64,000 nt of DNA from Xanthobacter autotrophicus (GCF_030015065.1 NZ_JAIVFN010000003.1:49293-113292), one strand, 5' to 3'; positions 41,947 to 51,138 are shown, numbered from the stretch's first letter. Numbers and translations are program-made. Notes: generated from the letters alone by a model not told the origin.

Positions 41947-42993
41947 TCAGTTACCAAGCGTCTTGGCGGCGTTGTCCACGAAGAGCGTGGTATAGGTCTT
42001 CGACAGGTCGATCTGCTTGCCCTGGACGTTCTTGGAGAAAGCCGAGAGCACCTTCAGCACGGTCTCCGGGCCATCCGCCGGCATGCGACCATCCGGCGTG
42101 AACTGGGCTTTGCCCTCGGCGAGGCCCTGGATGTAGAGGTCCTTGTCGCCGACATAATAGTCCTTGGGCATCTTGTCGGCGATCTCGGCGGCCGAGTGGC
42201 TGGCGATGAACCGCATGGTCTTCACGAAGGCGTTGGCGAGCTTCTGCGCGTCCTCGGGATGGCTGTCGAGCCACGACGACTGCACATAGAAGGACGCCGC
42301 CGGATAGGGGCCGCCCAGCGCCGCCAGGGTCTTCTCGGGGGTGCGCATGTCCACCAGGATCCTGGCGACGCCGGTCTTCACCAATTGCCCGATGGTGGGC
42401 TCCGTGGTCATGCCGGACTGGATCTGGTCCTGCTTCATGGCCGCGATGAAGGTATTTCCGGCGCCCACCGGCAGCAGGGAGAAGTCACCGGGCTTGAGGC
42501 CCGCCCGTGCGGCGAGATAGCGGGTGAGGAAATCCGTGGAGGAGCCGAGGCCGGTCACGCCCAGCGTGTGGCCCTTGAAGTCGGCGGGCGACTTGATCTT
42601 GTCCGCGAATTTCGCCGAGACCATCTGCACTTCGCCCGGAGCCTGGCTGAACTGCACCACGGACTTGATGAACTTGCCCTTGGCCTGGAGGTCGATAGTG
42701 TGGTCGTAGAAGCCCACCACGCCCTGCACGGCACCGGCGAGCAGCTCGTTCTCCGCCTCGACGCCGGCGCGGGTGTTGATCAGCTCAACATCGAGCCCCT
42801 CGTCCTTGAAGTAGCCGAGCTCGCGGGTGAGCACGGCCGGCAGGTAGATCTGCTTCTCCATGCCGCCGACGATGATGGTGAGCTTTTCCGCCGACGCTGC
42901 GCTCGCGGACATGAGGCCCGCGGCGACGATGAACGACCCGGCGACGACGCGCAGGCTGCGTCCCGCGCGGCGGAACGGAGAGACATGGAACAT
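41947..42993 (-). CDS. NitT/TauT-type ABC transporter substrate-binding protein
   Basis: The protein has 348 residues with a signal peptide (about residues 1-36, ending SASAASA). The mature part starts EKLTIIVGGMEKQIYLPAVL and reads TRELGYFKDEGLDVELI and FKGHTLGVTGLGSSTDFL, the pattern of SsuA/TauA/ThiY-like periplasmic proteins. It should capture the solute for the importer. It is the first gene of the three, with a 130-base gap before the ATPase gene. Confidence 0.9.
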   Translation of the reverse strand: MFHVSPFRRAGRSLRVVAGSFIVAAGLMSASAASAEKLTIIVGGMEKQIYLPAVLTRELGYFKDEGLDVELINTRAGVEAENELLAGAVQGVVGFYDHTIDLQAKGKFIKSVVQFSQAPGEVQMVSAKFADKIKSPADFKGHTLGVTGLGSSTDFLTRYLAARAGLKPGDFSLLPVGAGNTFIAAMKQDQIQSGMTTEPTIGQLVKTGVARILVDMRTPEKTLAALGGPYPAASFYVQSSWLDSHPEDAQKLANAFVKTMRFIASHSAAEIADKMPKDYYVGDKDLYIQGLAEGKAQFTPDGRMPADGPETVLKVLSAFSKNVQGKQIDLSKTYTTLFVDNAAKTLGN

Positions 42994-43166
42994 GGACCGG
43001 CCTTCCCTGAAGGGCGCATTGCGCGCGCGTTTCCTCGGATGACGATGCCTTGCGGCATTCTATTGGTCTTGCGGCACCCGTTGGCGACAGGTGGCCGTAG
43101 ACCTTCCTAATCCACCCAAGCTTTCAGTCGGCTTTCATGTCCCGCGCGATTTGAAGGACATCCGTG

Positions 43167-44273
43167 TCAGGGCCCCGCCCGCCAGCGCCCGTGCGCCTCG
43201 ATCATGCCGCGCACCGCGTGGATGAACGACCCCTCCATCAGCAATGCGATGCCGAGCCGCGCCCCCAGCACCATGCCGGCAATGGCCAGCGGCCATGACA
43301 AGGCCAAAAGCGACCCCGCCGTCAGCCCCTGCCCGATGGTGCAGCCGCCGCACAGGATGCCCCCCACCCCCATCAGCACCGCGCCGAGGAGATGGCGCTT
43401 CATCTCGCGCGGATCGTCGAACGCCTCCCAGCGGAACGCATCGTTCCGCTGGGAGGCGGCGAACGCGCCCAGCGCCACGCCGAAGACGCTGCCGGCGCCG
43501 AACTCGGCAAGGCTCGCCTGGTCGAACAGCAGGCCGAACAGGGTCCGCGCCACCGGCGAGACGAAGGTGAGGCTTTGGGGCGCCGTGGGGTGGGCGAACT
43601 CATCGACCAGAAGCGTCGTCGCCAGCCATCCCGCCACCACGCCGAGGCCCAGAACGACGCCCGCCGTCATCAGCCGGGGGGCACGCCACAGGCGGCGGTC
43701 GGCGCAGGCAGGCACGATCAGGGCGAGCCCCGCCAGCGCGCCCATCCAGCCGCGCAGGTCATGCCCCGCAACCCGCCCGATGAGCGAGGGAAGGTCCGCC
43801 TGCATGCCGGCGGGAAGGGCGAGGGCCACGCGTTCGAGCCCATCCACCCGAAAACCGGAGAGGACACCGCGCAGGGTGGCATAGGCCGCCGCGCCGAACA
43901 CGATCAGCACCACGAGGCTGCGCAGGTCCCCTGAACCGAGGCGCACCAGCGAGCCGAAGGCGCAGGTGCCCACCAGCGCCATGCCGAGGCCGAACAGCAG
44001 CCCGCCCAGCAGGATGCCGAGCCACGGCAGCGCCGCGGGCACGTAATTGGTGCGCTCGGGCGAAAGGATGCCGGCGAGGGCCAGCGCCTGCGTCCCGGCG
44101 AGGGCGAGGCCGAGGGCGAGGGCGAACACCTTCATGCGCCGCCAGTCCCGGCCCACCATAGCGTCCTCGAGGGCGCCGAAGGTGCACAGCCGGGCGCGAA
44201 ACACGCAGAATCCCGCGATGCCTCCCACCAGGAGGCCCGCGAGCGCGGCCCACCAGGGGCTCGAAATATCCAT
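43167..44273 (-). CDS. soxT: YeeE/YedE family sulfur transporter SoxT
   Basis: The 368-residue membrane protein has about nine helices. Two family cysteine motifs are visible: GTCAFGSLVRLGSGDLRSL (about residue 103) and GGCTIGQGLTAGSLLAL (about residue 315), plus FRARLCTFGALEDA near the start. Such proteins pass thiosulfate or sulfur-containing ions through the inner membrane. It is encoded after soxR and soxS on the same strand, the soxTRS order known from Paracoccus. It may serve signalling to SoxR rather than nutrition (inference). Confidence 0.88.
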   Translation of the reverse strand: MDISSPWWAALAGLLVGGIAGFCVFRARLCTFGALEDAMVGRDWRRMKVFALALGLALAGTQALALAGILSPERTNYVPAALPWLGILLGGLLFGLGMALVGTCAFGSLVRLGSGDLRSLVVLIVFGAAAYATLRGVLSGFRVDGLERVALALPAGMQADLPSLIGRVAGHDLRGWMGALAGLALIVPACADRRLWRAPRLMTAGVVLGLGVVAGWLATTLLVDEFAHPTAPQSLTFVSPVARTLFGLLFDQASLAEFGAGSVFGVALGAFAASQRNDAFRWEAFDDPREMKRHLLGAVLMGVGGILCGGCTIGQGLTAGSLLALSWPLAIAGMVLGARLGIALLMEGSFIHAVRGMIEAHGRWRAGP

Positions 44274-44346
44274 GCGCCGCCTCCTCCCGTAGATGGCAGG
44301 CGCAGGACTTGTGTCGTCCCGTCGCCGGCCCGGCGCTGTTTTCGTC

Positions 44347-44721
44347 TTACTTTTCGCCGGCGCGTGCCGACCCGCAATACATGTCGTAGATGACCGAGAT
44401 GACCCGTCTCACGTCGTCATTGGCGAGGCTGTAATAGATGGTCTTGCCGTCGCGTCGCGTGGTCACGAGATCGTCGAGCCGCAGCCGCGCCAATTGCTGG
44501 GAAACCGTGGGCTGGCGCAGGGACAGGATGTTCTCCAGCTCGGTCACCGACCGTTCGCGCTCGGCCAGCAGGCACAGCAGCAACAGCCGGTTCTCGTGGG
44601 AGAGGGCTTTCAGGAAATCACTCGCCTTGCGCGCGTTGCGCATGAGCTGGTCGAGCTCAGGCGAAATCTCCGGGCCTTCGCGCAGTTCGTCCTCGATCCG
44701 CGTGGACACGATGGGCGGCAT
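44347..44721 (-). CDS. soxR: ArsR-type repressor SoxR of the sox genes
   Basis: The protein has 124 residues from the ATG at 44721 (MPPIVSTRIEDEL). The ArsR/SmtB winged helix reads ARKASDFLKALSHENRLLLLCLLAERERSVTELENILSLRQPTVSQQLARLRLDDLVTTRRDGKTIYYSL. Cysteines at LLCLLAE and MYCGS could react with sulfur species, as in known SoxR proteins. It should repress the divergent sox genes until thiosulfate-derived sulfur is present. It sits between soxS and soxT. Confidence 0.9.
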   Translation of the reverse strand: MPPIVSTRIEDELREGPEISPELDQLMRNARKASDFLKALSHENRLLLLCLLAERERSVTELENILSLRQPTVSQQLARLRLDDLVTTRRDGKTIYYSLANDDVRRVISVIYDMYCGSARAGEK

Positions 44722-44750
44722 GGTCTCAAACCTCTCACAATCGACGGCGT

Positions 44751-44781
44751 GAGCGGGATTCGATCCGGTCGAATCCCGCTC
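44751..44781. repeat. Hairpin between soxS and soxR
   Basis: Perfect 13-base arms (44751-44763 and 44769-44781) surround a 5-base loop, reading GAGCGGGATTCGA on the left arm. It lies in the 87-base gap of the soxS-soxR transcript. It could be a processing or attenuation site, or a fragment of the dispersed element family (it contains GATCCGG). Confidence 0.7.
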
Positions 44782-44808
44782 GAAGCGCAAGCAGGAGCAC
44801 CCCCGGCC

Positions 44809-45180
44809 TCACTGCCGGCTGGGCGCGCCCGGTTCCGTCAGCGCACCGAGCAGACCCCAGAAAGCTTCATCCGAAGCATAACCTGTAATGCGCCCGATCT
44901 CGCGTCCTTCATCCACGAGCACGAAGGTGGGCGTGAAGCGCACCGGCTGCGCAAGCGCGACATCCGCCGGCACCCCGTCGGACAGGTCCACGCGGCGGAG
45001 CGGCGCACGGCGGCCTTCCTCGGTCTTCTGGTAGATGGGCGCCACATCCCGATCGAACTTGAGGCAGTAGGCGCATCCCCGGCGCTCGAACATCACGAGC
45101 TCGCTCGCCCGCGCAGGCCCGGTCGCACCGAGCACAACGGCGAGAAAGCCCAGGACGAGGACCGGCAGGGCATGAGGCAT
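44809..45180 (-). CDS. soxS: Periplasmic thioredoxin-like protein SoxS
   Basis: The 123-residue protein has a signal peptide (about residues 1-25) and a thioredoxin-type motif RRGCAYCLKFDRDVAP (Cys36 and Cys39). The order TPTFVLVDEGREIGRITGY near the end is the cis-proline region. In Paracoccus SoxS keeps the SoxY cysteine reduced and active (established role). It is the first gene of the soxSRT unit and is divergent from soxV. Confidence 0.88.
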   Translation of the reverse strand: MPHALPVLVLGFLAVVLGATGPARASELVMFERRGCAYCLKFDRDVAPIYQKTEEGRRAPLRRVDLSDGVPADVALAQPVRFTPTFVLVDEGREIGRITGYASDEAFWGLLGALTEPGAPSRQ

Positions 45181-45205
45181 TTTCCACGCTCCAGAAGCGC
45201 GATTT

Positions 45206-45239
45206 CACTTATCATATTATCGCATTCGCATATATAATG
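45206..45239. promoter_or_regulatory. AT-rich divergent promoter/SoxR-site candidate, soxS-soxV
   Basis: The 108-base gap between soxS and soxV contains CACTTATCATATTATCGCAT, ATTCGCATATATAATG and little GC. The position equals the SoxR-bound soxS-soxV region known in other bacteria. The exact site cannot be fixed by eye. Confidence 0.45.
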
Positions 45240-45288
45240 GGCAAGTCCGGAAACCGCGTCGGTTGAACGCACGCGGAAAGGGAGGGCC

Positions 45289-46014
45289 ATGTCGCTGGAT
45301 ATCGGGTTGCCCGGCGCCTTCCTGGCCGGGGTGCTGTCGTTCGCCTCGCCCTGCGTGCTGCCGCTGGTGCCGGCCTATCTCGGCTTTCTCACCGGGACGG
45401 TGGCAGCCGGCGAAGGACAGCCCCAGCCGCGCTGGCGGGTGATCGTGGCGGCGGGGCTGTTCGTGCTCGGCTTCTCCACCGTCTTCATCCTCCTCGGCGC
45501 CACCGCCTCCACCCTCGGGCAGATGCTGATCCGCCATGTGGAGGTGCTGACCCTGGTCTCCGGCGCCCTGCTGGTGCTGTTCGGCCTGCACATGACCGGG
45601 CTGGTCCGCATTCCCCTGCTCTACCGCCAGGCGAAGATCGACGCCGCCGCCACGCCGGCGGGCATTGTCGGCCCCTATCTCATCGGCCTCGCCTTCGGCT
45701 TCGGCTGGTCGCCCTGCGTCGGGCCGGTGCTCGCCGCCATCCTCATAGTGGCAGGTGCAGAGGCCTCGGTGGGCAAGGGCGTGGCGCTGCTCGCCGTCTA
45801 CTCCGCCGGCATCGGCATCCCCTTCCTGCTCGCGGCGGCCTTCACCGGCCCCTTCCTCGCCTGGGCCGCCTCGGCGCGGCGACGGCTCGGGCTCATCGAG
45901 AAGGTGGCCGGCGCGTTCCTCATCCTCACCGGCCTCGCCTTCATGACCGGCTTCATGCCCGAGGTCGCCCAATGGCTCCTGGATCGGGTGCCGGCCCTCG
46001 GCACCATCGGCTGA
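45289..46014 (+). CDS. soxV: Cytochrome c biogenesis-type membrane protein SoxV
   Basis: The 241-residue CcdA/DsbD-type membrane protein has six helices. The two redox cysteines are in LSFASPCVLPLVPAYLGFLTG (about residue 23) and FGFGWSPCVGPVLAAIL (about residue 143), both followed by proline-rich turns. It carries reducing power from the cytoplasm to the periplasmic thioredoxins SoxW and SoxS. It is followed by soxW 21 bases later. Confidence 0.92.
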   Translation: MSLDIGLPGAFLAGVLSFASPCVLPLVPAYLGFLTGTVAAGEGQPQPRWRVIVAAGLFVLGFSTVFILLGATASTLGQMLIRHVEVLTLVSGALLVLFGLHMTGLVRIPLLYRQAKIDAAATPAGIVGPYLIGLAFGFGWSPCVGPVLAAILIVAGAEASVGKGVALLAVYSAGIGIPFLLAAAFTGPFLAWAASARRRLGLIEKVAGAFLILTGLAFMTGFMPEVAQWLLDRVPALGTIG

Positions 46015-46035
46015 CGCAAATCTGGAGGACCCTTG

Positions 46036-46608
46036 ATGTCCGATGCATCCCGGATCACCCGCCGCGGCCTCCTGCGCGGAGCTGCCGGCCTTGCCGGCGC
46101 CCTCGCGACGACAGCCGCGGTGAACGCCGCCGCGCGGCTCGGGGATGACGGCCTCTATACGCAGGACTGGTACGTGGATAGCTTCCTCGACCTCTCCGAG
46201 GACCTTGCCGCCGCCACCTCGAAGGGGCGCCATTTCGCCCTGCAATGGAGCCAGCGCGGCTGCATCTATTGCAGGGAACTGCACACCGTCTATTTCGCCG
46301 ACCCCGCCCTCGCGGACCCGATCCGCGCGGCGTTCGACATCGTCCATCTCGACCTGTTCGGCGCGCGGGACGTGACGGCCTTCGACGGCGCCCGCCTCAG
46401 CGAGAAGGCGTTGGGACAGCGCGAGCGCATCCGCGCCACGCCCACCTTCCAGTTCTTCGCCCTGGACGGCGGAGTGGCGAGGGAGGTGGCCCGCATGCCC
46501 GGCCTGCTGCCGCAGAAGGAGTTCGCCGCCATGTTCCGCTATGTGGCCGAGGGCGCGTACAAAGACGGCACATTCGATGCCTTCCTCGCCCGCCAGGACC
46601 GCACCTGA
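46036..46608 (+). CDS. soxW: Periplasmic thioredoxin SoxW
   Basis: The protein has 190 residues from the ATG at 46036, preceded by TGGAGGAC. A twin-arginine-like signal (ITRRGLLRGAAGLAGALA) precedes a thioredoxin fold with the redox pair in RGCIYCRELH (Cys76, Cys79) and the cis-proline in RATPTFQFF. It is the usual partner of SoxV. It is convergent with soxX, with a terminator in the gap. Confidence 0.9.
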   Translation: MSDASRITRRGLLRGAAGLAGALATTAAVNAAARLGDDGLYTQDWYVDSFLDLSEDLAAATSKGRHFALQWSQRGCIYCRELHTVYFADPALADPIRAAFDIVHLDLFGARDVTAFDGARLSEKALGQRERIRATPTFQFFALDGGVAREVARMPGLLPQKEFAAMFRYVAEGAYKDGTFDAFLARQDRT

Positions 46609-46634
46609 AAAAAGGCCCCGCATGACGCGGGGCC
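46608..46634 (-). terminator. Rho-independent terminator of soxXA
   Basis: GGCCCCGC (46614-46621) pairs with GCGGGGCC (46627-46634) around ATGAC. On the minus strand the stem is followed by a run of six T (AAAAAA at 46608-46613), so it ends the soxA-soxX transcript. It also overlaps the end of soxW and may act in both directions. Confidence 0.8.
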
Positions 46635-46659
46635 CCCGGCGGGAACCGGCAATGCCACG

Positions 46660-47274
46660 CTATTTCACCGGCTTGTTCACCGGTGAATCGGGATCGAACA
46701 GATAGGCCACCACGTCCTTCATCTGCTGCTCGCTGAGCACGCCGTTGTGCCCGAAGCGCGGCATGGGCGAACAGGCGAAGGCGGCCTGTGGATTATACAC
46801 CTTGGCGTAGGCGACCTTCGCATCGGCCGGCGCGAACTTGCGATCCGCGCCGTAATTGGCGAGGCTCGGGCCGAGGGTGCCATAGCTCACCTCGCGCGGG
46901 TCCATCTGGTGGCAGGCATAGCAATTGCCACCGCTCACCGTGCCCGGCGGATCGGAGAACTGGCCGCCGCGCCCGTTCTGCGCGACCTTCTCGCCCTCCT
47001 TCCAGTTGCCGATGACGCTGCCCTCCGGCAGCTTCACGGTCTTCGCCTCCCGCGCCATGATGGCGTCCGCCTCCTTGGCCGAGGGCTGGTTCCGCGTCAC
47101 CGAGCACAGCTGCATGGTCTCGTCGGGGACGAGCCGTTGCGCCCAGCCTTCGGGCAGCTTGGTGAAGCTTTCCGTCACCACCCGGTCCACCACGGCGGGC
47201 GAGGCCGGCGGGATCTGCTGGGCATGGGCCATGCCGGGCAGAACGAGCGCGGCGGCGATGAGAATCCTCTTCAT
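46660..47274 (-). CDS. soxX: Cytochrome c SoxX
   Basis: The 204-residue protein has a signal peptide (MKRILIAAALVLPGMAHA) and one heme-c site NCYACHQMD (Cys118-Cys121-His122) with the sixth ligand in SPMPRFGH (Met171). SoxX pairs with SoxA to attach thiosulfate to SoxY. It follows soxA on the minus strand by 13 bases. Its length is like that of other SoxX forms. Confidence 0.93.
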   Translation of the reverse strand: MKRILIAAALVLPGMAHAQQIPPASPAVVDRVVTESFTKLPEGWAQRLVPDETMQLCSVTRNQPSAKEADAIMAREAKTVKLPEGSVIGNWKEGEKVAQNGRGGQFSDPPGTVSGGNCYACHQMDPREVSYGTLGPSLANYGADRKFAPADAKVAYAKVYNPQAAFACSPMPRFGHNGVLSEQQMKDVVAYLFDPDSPVNKPVK

Positions 47275-47287
47275 GATGCCTCTCCCC

Positions 47288-48118
47288 TCAGCGCTTGATG
47301 GACGGAACGTTGAGCTCGCCGCCCGCCGCCTGCGCGTTCAGGAAGACGGTGAGCGCCGTGACCACCTCCGAGGCGTAGTCCGGCGCCGGCATGCGCATCT
47401 GGCGGTAGCAGTCCCACAGGCGGTGCTGCATGGTCCTGAGCGCGCTCTGGGACACGCGGTAGGTGGGCCAGGAGCCCATGGTCAGCTGCGCATCCTTGCC
47501 GGGCTTGTCGAGCTGCGGCAGGCCTTGCAGGCGGATGCGCTTGCCGGCGTCCGCATGGCAGGTGGAGCAGGAGAAGTCGTTGATGGCGGAACGGCGGAAG
47601 AACAGCGCCTCGCCGATGGCGTAAGCCTCCTTTTCCTTGGGATGATCGAGCGGCACGGCGATCTTCATGCCGTTGGACTTGTTGGCGATGAAGGCGACGA
47701 GGTCCTCCATGTCCGAGCCGCGGCCCGGCCCGGAAAACGGCTTGGCCATGATGGGCTTGATGTCGAGGCCCTGGATCTTGTCCATGCACCACAGAAGGCG
47801 CTGTTCCAGGTCCATGACCTTGCCGGCGTCGGCGAAATAACGCGGCAGGGCGGCATAAGCGCCCTCCAGCTTGCCGGCGCCCTGGCCCAGGTCGCAGCTT
47901 TCCAGCGAAACGTTTTTCGCTCCCCTTTTTTCCGCCCACAGGGCCTCGCCCCGGTCCACCGCGAGGTAGCCGGGATTGGCCATGGGATCATTGATCATGG
48001 CGCGGTAGCGCTCGATTTCCTTCTCGCTCGCATCCTCCTGCGCGCCGGCCTTGAGGGTCGGGGCGAGAAGGAGCGCGAGGGCGCACAGGCATGTGAGAAA
48101 CGGGACTTTGGGTCGCAT
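47288..48118 (-). CDS. soxA: Monoheme cytochrome c SoxA
   Basis: The protein has 276 residues from the ATG at 48118 after GGGAGGA, with a signal peptide (about residues 1-26). Only one heme site is present, FSCSTCHAD (Cys184-Cys187-His188). The first heme domain of diheme SoxA is represented by two cysteines (Cys75 and Cys111), probably a disulfide. The catalytic cysteine is in [12 protein letters not shown] (Cys237). This is the single-heme SoxA form known from Starkeya novella. It joins thiosulfate to the SoxY cysteine together with SoxX. Confidence 0.93.
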   Translation of the reverse strand: MRPKVPFLTCLCALALLLAPTLKAGAQEDASEKEIERYRAMINDPMANPGYLAVDRGEALWAEKRGAKNVSLESCDLGQGAGKLEGAYAALPRYFADAGKVMDLEQRLLWCMDKIQGLDIKPIMAKPFSGPGRGSDMEDLVAFIANKSNGMKIAVPLDHPKEKEAYAIGEALFFRRSAINDFSCSTCHADAGKRIRLQGLPQLDKPGKDAQLTMGSWPTYRVSQSALRTMQHRLWDCYRQMRMPAPDYASEVVTALTVFLNAQAAGGELNVPSIKR

Positions 48119-48240
48119 ATATCCTCCCGGTCTTGGCGGGCCGGAGCGCCGGGCCTTCTGATGAAGCCCTTGAAGCGACACGGCATCCGATCCCCGCCCC
48201 GCCGACGACAGGCGGAAGCGATGATCGGGTAGAGGATACT

Positions 48241-48280
48241 TTACATTCAAAAAAAACGATATCACAATATGTGAAATTGA
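48241..48280. promoter_or_regulatory. AT-rich divergent promoter/SoxR-site candidate, soxA-soxY
   Basis: The 251-base gap between soxA and soxY holds an AT-rich patch with TTACATTCAAAAAAAACGAT and the palindrome TCACA-ATA-TGTGA (48262-48274). It lies 123-162 bases from soxA. It probably carries both promoters and a regulator site. Confidence 0.4.
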
Positions 48281-48369
48281 TCGGCGATGGCGCGGCGCGC
48301 CTCCCTCAGATCATCAAGCAAAAATAATGACTTGAGGCCTGCCATTCCGGGCCGCCCAGGAGGAAACGG

Positions 48370-48843
48370 ATGACCCTTCACGTGGATGCTCCCCTTTTTG
48401 CCACCCGCCGCCGGGCGCTTCAGCTGGCGGGGGTCGCCGCCCTTGCCGCGGTGCTGGCGCCGCGCATGAGCCTCGCCACCGAGGCCCAGGTGGCGGAGGA
48501 GATGAAAAAACTCTTTGGCAGCAAGGCGATGGACGAAGGCAAGGTCAAGCTCGACGTGCCCGAGATCGCCGAGAACGGCCTCGTCGTGCCCATCAACATC
48601 GACGTGGACAGCCCCATGACGGACGCCGATTTCGTCAAGTCCGTCCATGTCTTCGCCGATGGTAATCCGCTTCCCCAGGTGGTCACCTATCACTTCACCC
48701 CGGAGAGCGGGAAGGCGTCGGCATCGACCCGGATGCGGCTGGCGCAGACGCAAAATGTGATCGCGGTGGCGGAAATGTCCTCCGGCGCGCTCTTTTCCAC
48801 CAGGGCGCAGGTGAAGGTCACCATCGGCGGCTGCGGCGGCTGA
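48370..48843 (+). CDS. soxY: Sulfur carrier protein SoxY
   Basis: The 157-residue protein has a twin-arginine-type signal (FATRRRALQLAGVAALAAVLAP). It ends in the swinging-arm motif IGGCGG, whose Cys155 carries the sulfur substrate. SoxY and SoxZ form the carrier on which SoxAX, SoxB and SoxCD act. SoxZ lacks a signal and follows 70 bases later, so it is likely exported together with SoxY. Confidence 0.95.
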   Translation: MTLHVDAPLFATRRRALQLAGVAALAAVLAPRMSLATEAQVAEEMKKLFGSKAMDEGKVKLDVPEIAENGLVVPINIDVDSPMTDADFVKSVHVFADGNPLPQVVTYHFTPESGKASASTRMRLAQTQNVIAVAEMSSGALFSTRAQVKVTIGGCGG

Positions 48844-48913
48844 GTAGAACGCAAGACGAATCATAATAATCGCGGGCGATCATCGCCCCGCCTGAAATAT
48901 CGGGAGGAAACCC

Positions 48914-49243
48914 ATGGCCATCAAGTCCGCGCCCCGCGTGCGCGTCCCCGCCCAGGCGAAAGCCGGCGAGATCATCGAGATCAAGACCCTGATTTCCCAC
49001 GAGATGGAAAGCGGCCAGCGCAAGGACGCCGCCGGCAAGACCGTGCCGCGCGACATCATCAATACCTTCGAGGCGTCGTTCAACGGCAAGCCCTTCTTCA
49101 AGGCCGAATGGTTTCCCTCGATCTCGGCCAATCCCTTCCAGTCCTTCTTCTACAAGGCCAGGGAGAGCGGCGAGTTCACCTTCTCCTGGAAGGACGACGC
49201 CGGTGCCGAACAGAAGTCCACCGCCAAGCTCACCGTCGCCTGA
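48914..49243 (+). CDS. soxZ: Sulfur carrier subunit SoxZ
   Basis: The 109-residue protein has an all-beta fold: RVRVPAQAKAGEIIEIKTLISHEMESGQR, then FNGKPFFKAEWFPSISANPFQSFFYKA. It has no signal peptide and is the partner of SoxY. The ATG at 48914 follows GGGAGGAAA. No cysteine is present, as is normal. Confidence 0.95.
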   Translation: MAIKSAPRVRVPAQAKAGEIIEIKTLISHEMESGQRKDAAGKTVPRDIINTFEASFNGKPFFKAEWFPSISANPFQSFFYKARESGEFTFSWKDDAGAEQKSTAKLTVA

Positions 49244-49405
49244 CGCCCGAGCCGGCGCGCCGACCAGATCGCACCGCGACCTGACCGGATCCGGACCTGA
49301 AGCAAATCGTTCGCCACTTATCTGGCCTTCTGGAGTGTTATGCTGCCGGATCACGCGGTGATCCGGCAAGCGCCATCTCCATGACTTTTGGAAAGCGCGA
49401 TCACC

Positions 49406-51097
49406 ATGATCTCAAGGCGCGATTTTCTGTCTGCCGGGACGGCGCTCGCCGGCCTCCTCGCCGCTTCAGGAACGGGGCTGGCGCAGGCGATCGGCGGTCA
49501 GCTGACCCAGAACGACCTCTTGAAGTTCGGCAGGATCGGCACCTTCACCATTCTGCACATCACCGATATCCACGCCCAGCTCAATCCGCTCTACTTCCGT
49601 GAACCGTCGATCAATCTGGGCGTGGGCGACGCGCGGGGCGTGCCGCCGCACCTCACCGATATCGCCTTCCTCAACTACTTCAACATCAAGCCCGGCACGC
49701 GCGACGCCTATGCGCTGACCTCGGAGGACTTCACCGCGCTCGCCCGCAGCTATGGCCGCATGGGCGGGGCGGACCGCATCGCCACCCTCATCAAGGCCAT
49801 CCGCGCCGAGCGGGGGGCGGACAAGGTGCTGCTGCTCGACGGCGGCGACGGGCTTCAGGGCTCGTGGTCGTCGCTCCAGACCAAGGGCGAGGACATGGTG
49901 CGCGTGTTCGCCGCCCTCGGGCTCGACGCCATGGTGGGGCACTGGGAGTTCACCTACGGCGCCGAGCGGGTCATGGCCATCAAGGAGAAGGCCCCCTTCG
50001 CCTTCCTCGCCCAGAACATCCGCTCGGTGGAATGGCAGGAGCCGGTGTTCGACGCGGTGAAAACCTTCGAGAAGGGCGGCGCGAAGATCGCCGTCATCGG
50101 CCAGGCCTTCCCGCGCACCCCCATCTCCAATCCGCGCTGGATGATCCCGGACTGGGAGTTCGGCATCCGCGAGGAGGAGATGCAGAAACAGGTGGATGCC
50201 GCCCGTGCCGGCGGGGCAGACGTGGTGGTTCTGCTCTCCCACAACGGCTTCGACGTGGACCGCAAGATGGCCTCCCGGGTGAAGGGCATCGACGTGATCC
50301 TCACCGCCCACACCCACGATGCCCTGCCCGCCGCCACCGAGGTGGGCAGAACCCTGCTGATCGCCACCGGCTCCCATGGCAAGTTCCTGTCCCGCCTCGA
50401 CCTCGACGTTCAGGACAAGAAGGTCACCGGCTACAGGTTCCAGCTGATCCCGGTGTTCTCGGACGTGATCGCGCCCGACCCGGAGATGGCGAAGCTGGTG
50501 GCGGACATCCGCGCCCCCTATGCCAAGGACCTTGCCCGCGAGGTGGGCCGGGCGGAAAGCCTGCTCTACCGGCGCGGCAACTTCAACGGCACCTTCGACG
50601 ACATGATCTGCGACGCGCTGTTGAAGGAGCGTGATGCGGAAATCGCCCTCTCTCCCGGCTTTCGCTGGGGCGGCACGCTGCTGCCGGGCGATCCCATCAC
50701 CTTCGAAACCATCTCCAACGCCACCGCCATCACCTATCCGGCCTGCTACCGCAACACCATGACCGGCAAGCAGCTGAAGGACATATTGGAGGATGTGGCC
50801 GATAACATCTTCCATCCCGACCCCTATTTCCAGGGCGGCGGCGACATGGTGCGGGTGGGCGGCGTCGGCTACGCCATCGACGTGTCGAAGGGCGTCGGCC
50901 AGCGCATCTCCGACCTCACCTTCCTGAAGACCGGCAAGCCGCTGGAGGCGGACAAGACCTATACGGTCGCCGGCTGGGCCTCCGTCGCCCAGAACGTGGA
51001 AGGCCCGCCCATCTGGGAAGTGGTGGAGCGCTACGTGGCCGGCGCGAAGACCGTGAAGATCACGCCCAATGCCTCGGTGAAGGTGACGGGAGCGTGA
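49406..51097 (+). CDS. soxB: Thiosulfohydrolase SoxB
   Basis: The protein has 563 residues from the ATG at 49406. A twin-arginine signal (MISRRDFLSAGTALAGLLAA) is followed by a metallophosphoesterase-like domain with the metal motifs HITDIHAQ, LLDGGDGLQGS, the SoxB-specific VGHWEFTYG and TAHTHDALP. A 5'-nucleotidase C-terminal domain follows. It releases sulfate from the SoxY-bound sulfonate with two manganese ions. It lies 162 bases after soxZ, in a gap with no gene. Confidence 0.95.
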   Translation: MISRRDFLSAGTALAGLLAASGTGLAQAIGGQLTQNDLLKFGRIGTFTILHITDIHAQLNPLYFREPSINLGVGDARGVPPHLTDIAFLNYFNIKPGTRDAYALTSEDFTALARSYGRMGGADRIATLIKAIRAERGADKVLLLDGGDGLQGSWSSLQTKGEDMVRVFAALGLDAMVGHWEFTYGAERVMAIKEKAPFAFLAQNIRSVEWQEPVFDAVKTFEKGGAKIAVIGQAFPRTPISNPRWMIPDWEFGIREEEMQKQVDAARAGGADVVVLLSHNGFDVDRKMASRVKGIDVILTAHTHDALPAATEVGRTLLIATGSHGKFLSRLDLDVQDKKVTGYRFQLIPVFSDVIAPDPEMAKLVADIRAPYAKDLAREVGRAESLLYRRGNFNGTFDDMICDALLKERDAEIALSPGFRWGGTLLPGDPITFETISNATAITYPACYRNTMTGKQLKDILEDVADNIFHPDPYFQGGGDMVRVGGVGYAIDVSKGVGQRISDLTFLKTGKPLEADKTYTVAGWASVAQNVEGPPIWEVVERYVAGAKTVKITPNASVKVTGA

Positions 51098-51138
51098 GGG
51101 GTGGGATGAGATGGCACTGTTCGTGGTCCATTTCCAAC

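Noticed and set aside
44755..44805. Possible full copy of the 118-bp element between soxS and soxR
   Set aside because: Only a GATCCGG core and one hairpin are present; the element ends are not, so it is listed only as a hairpin.
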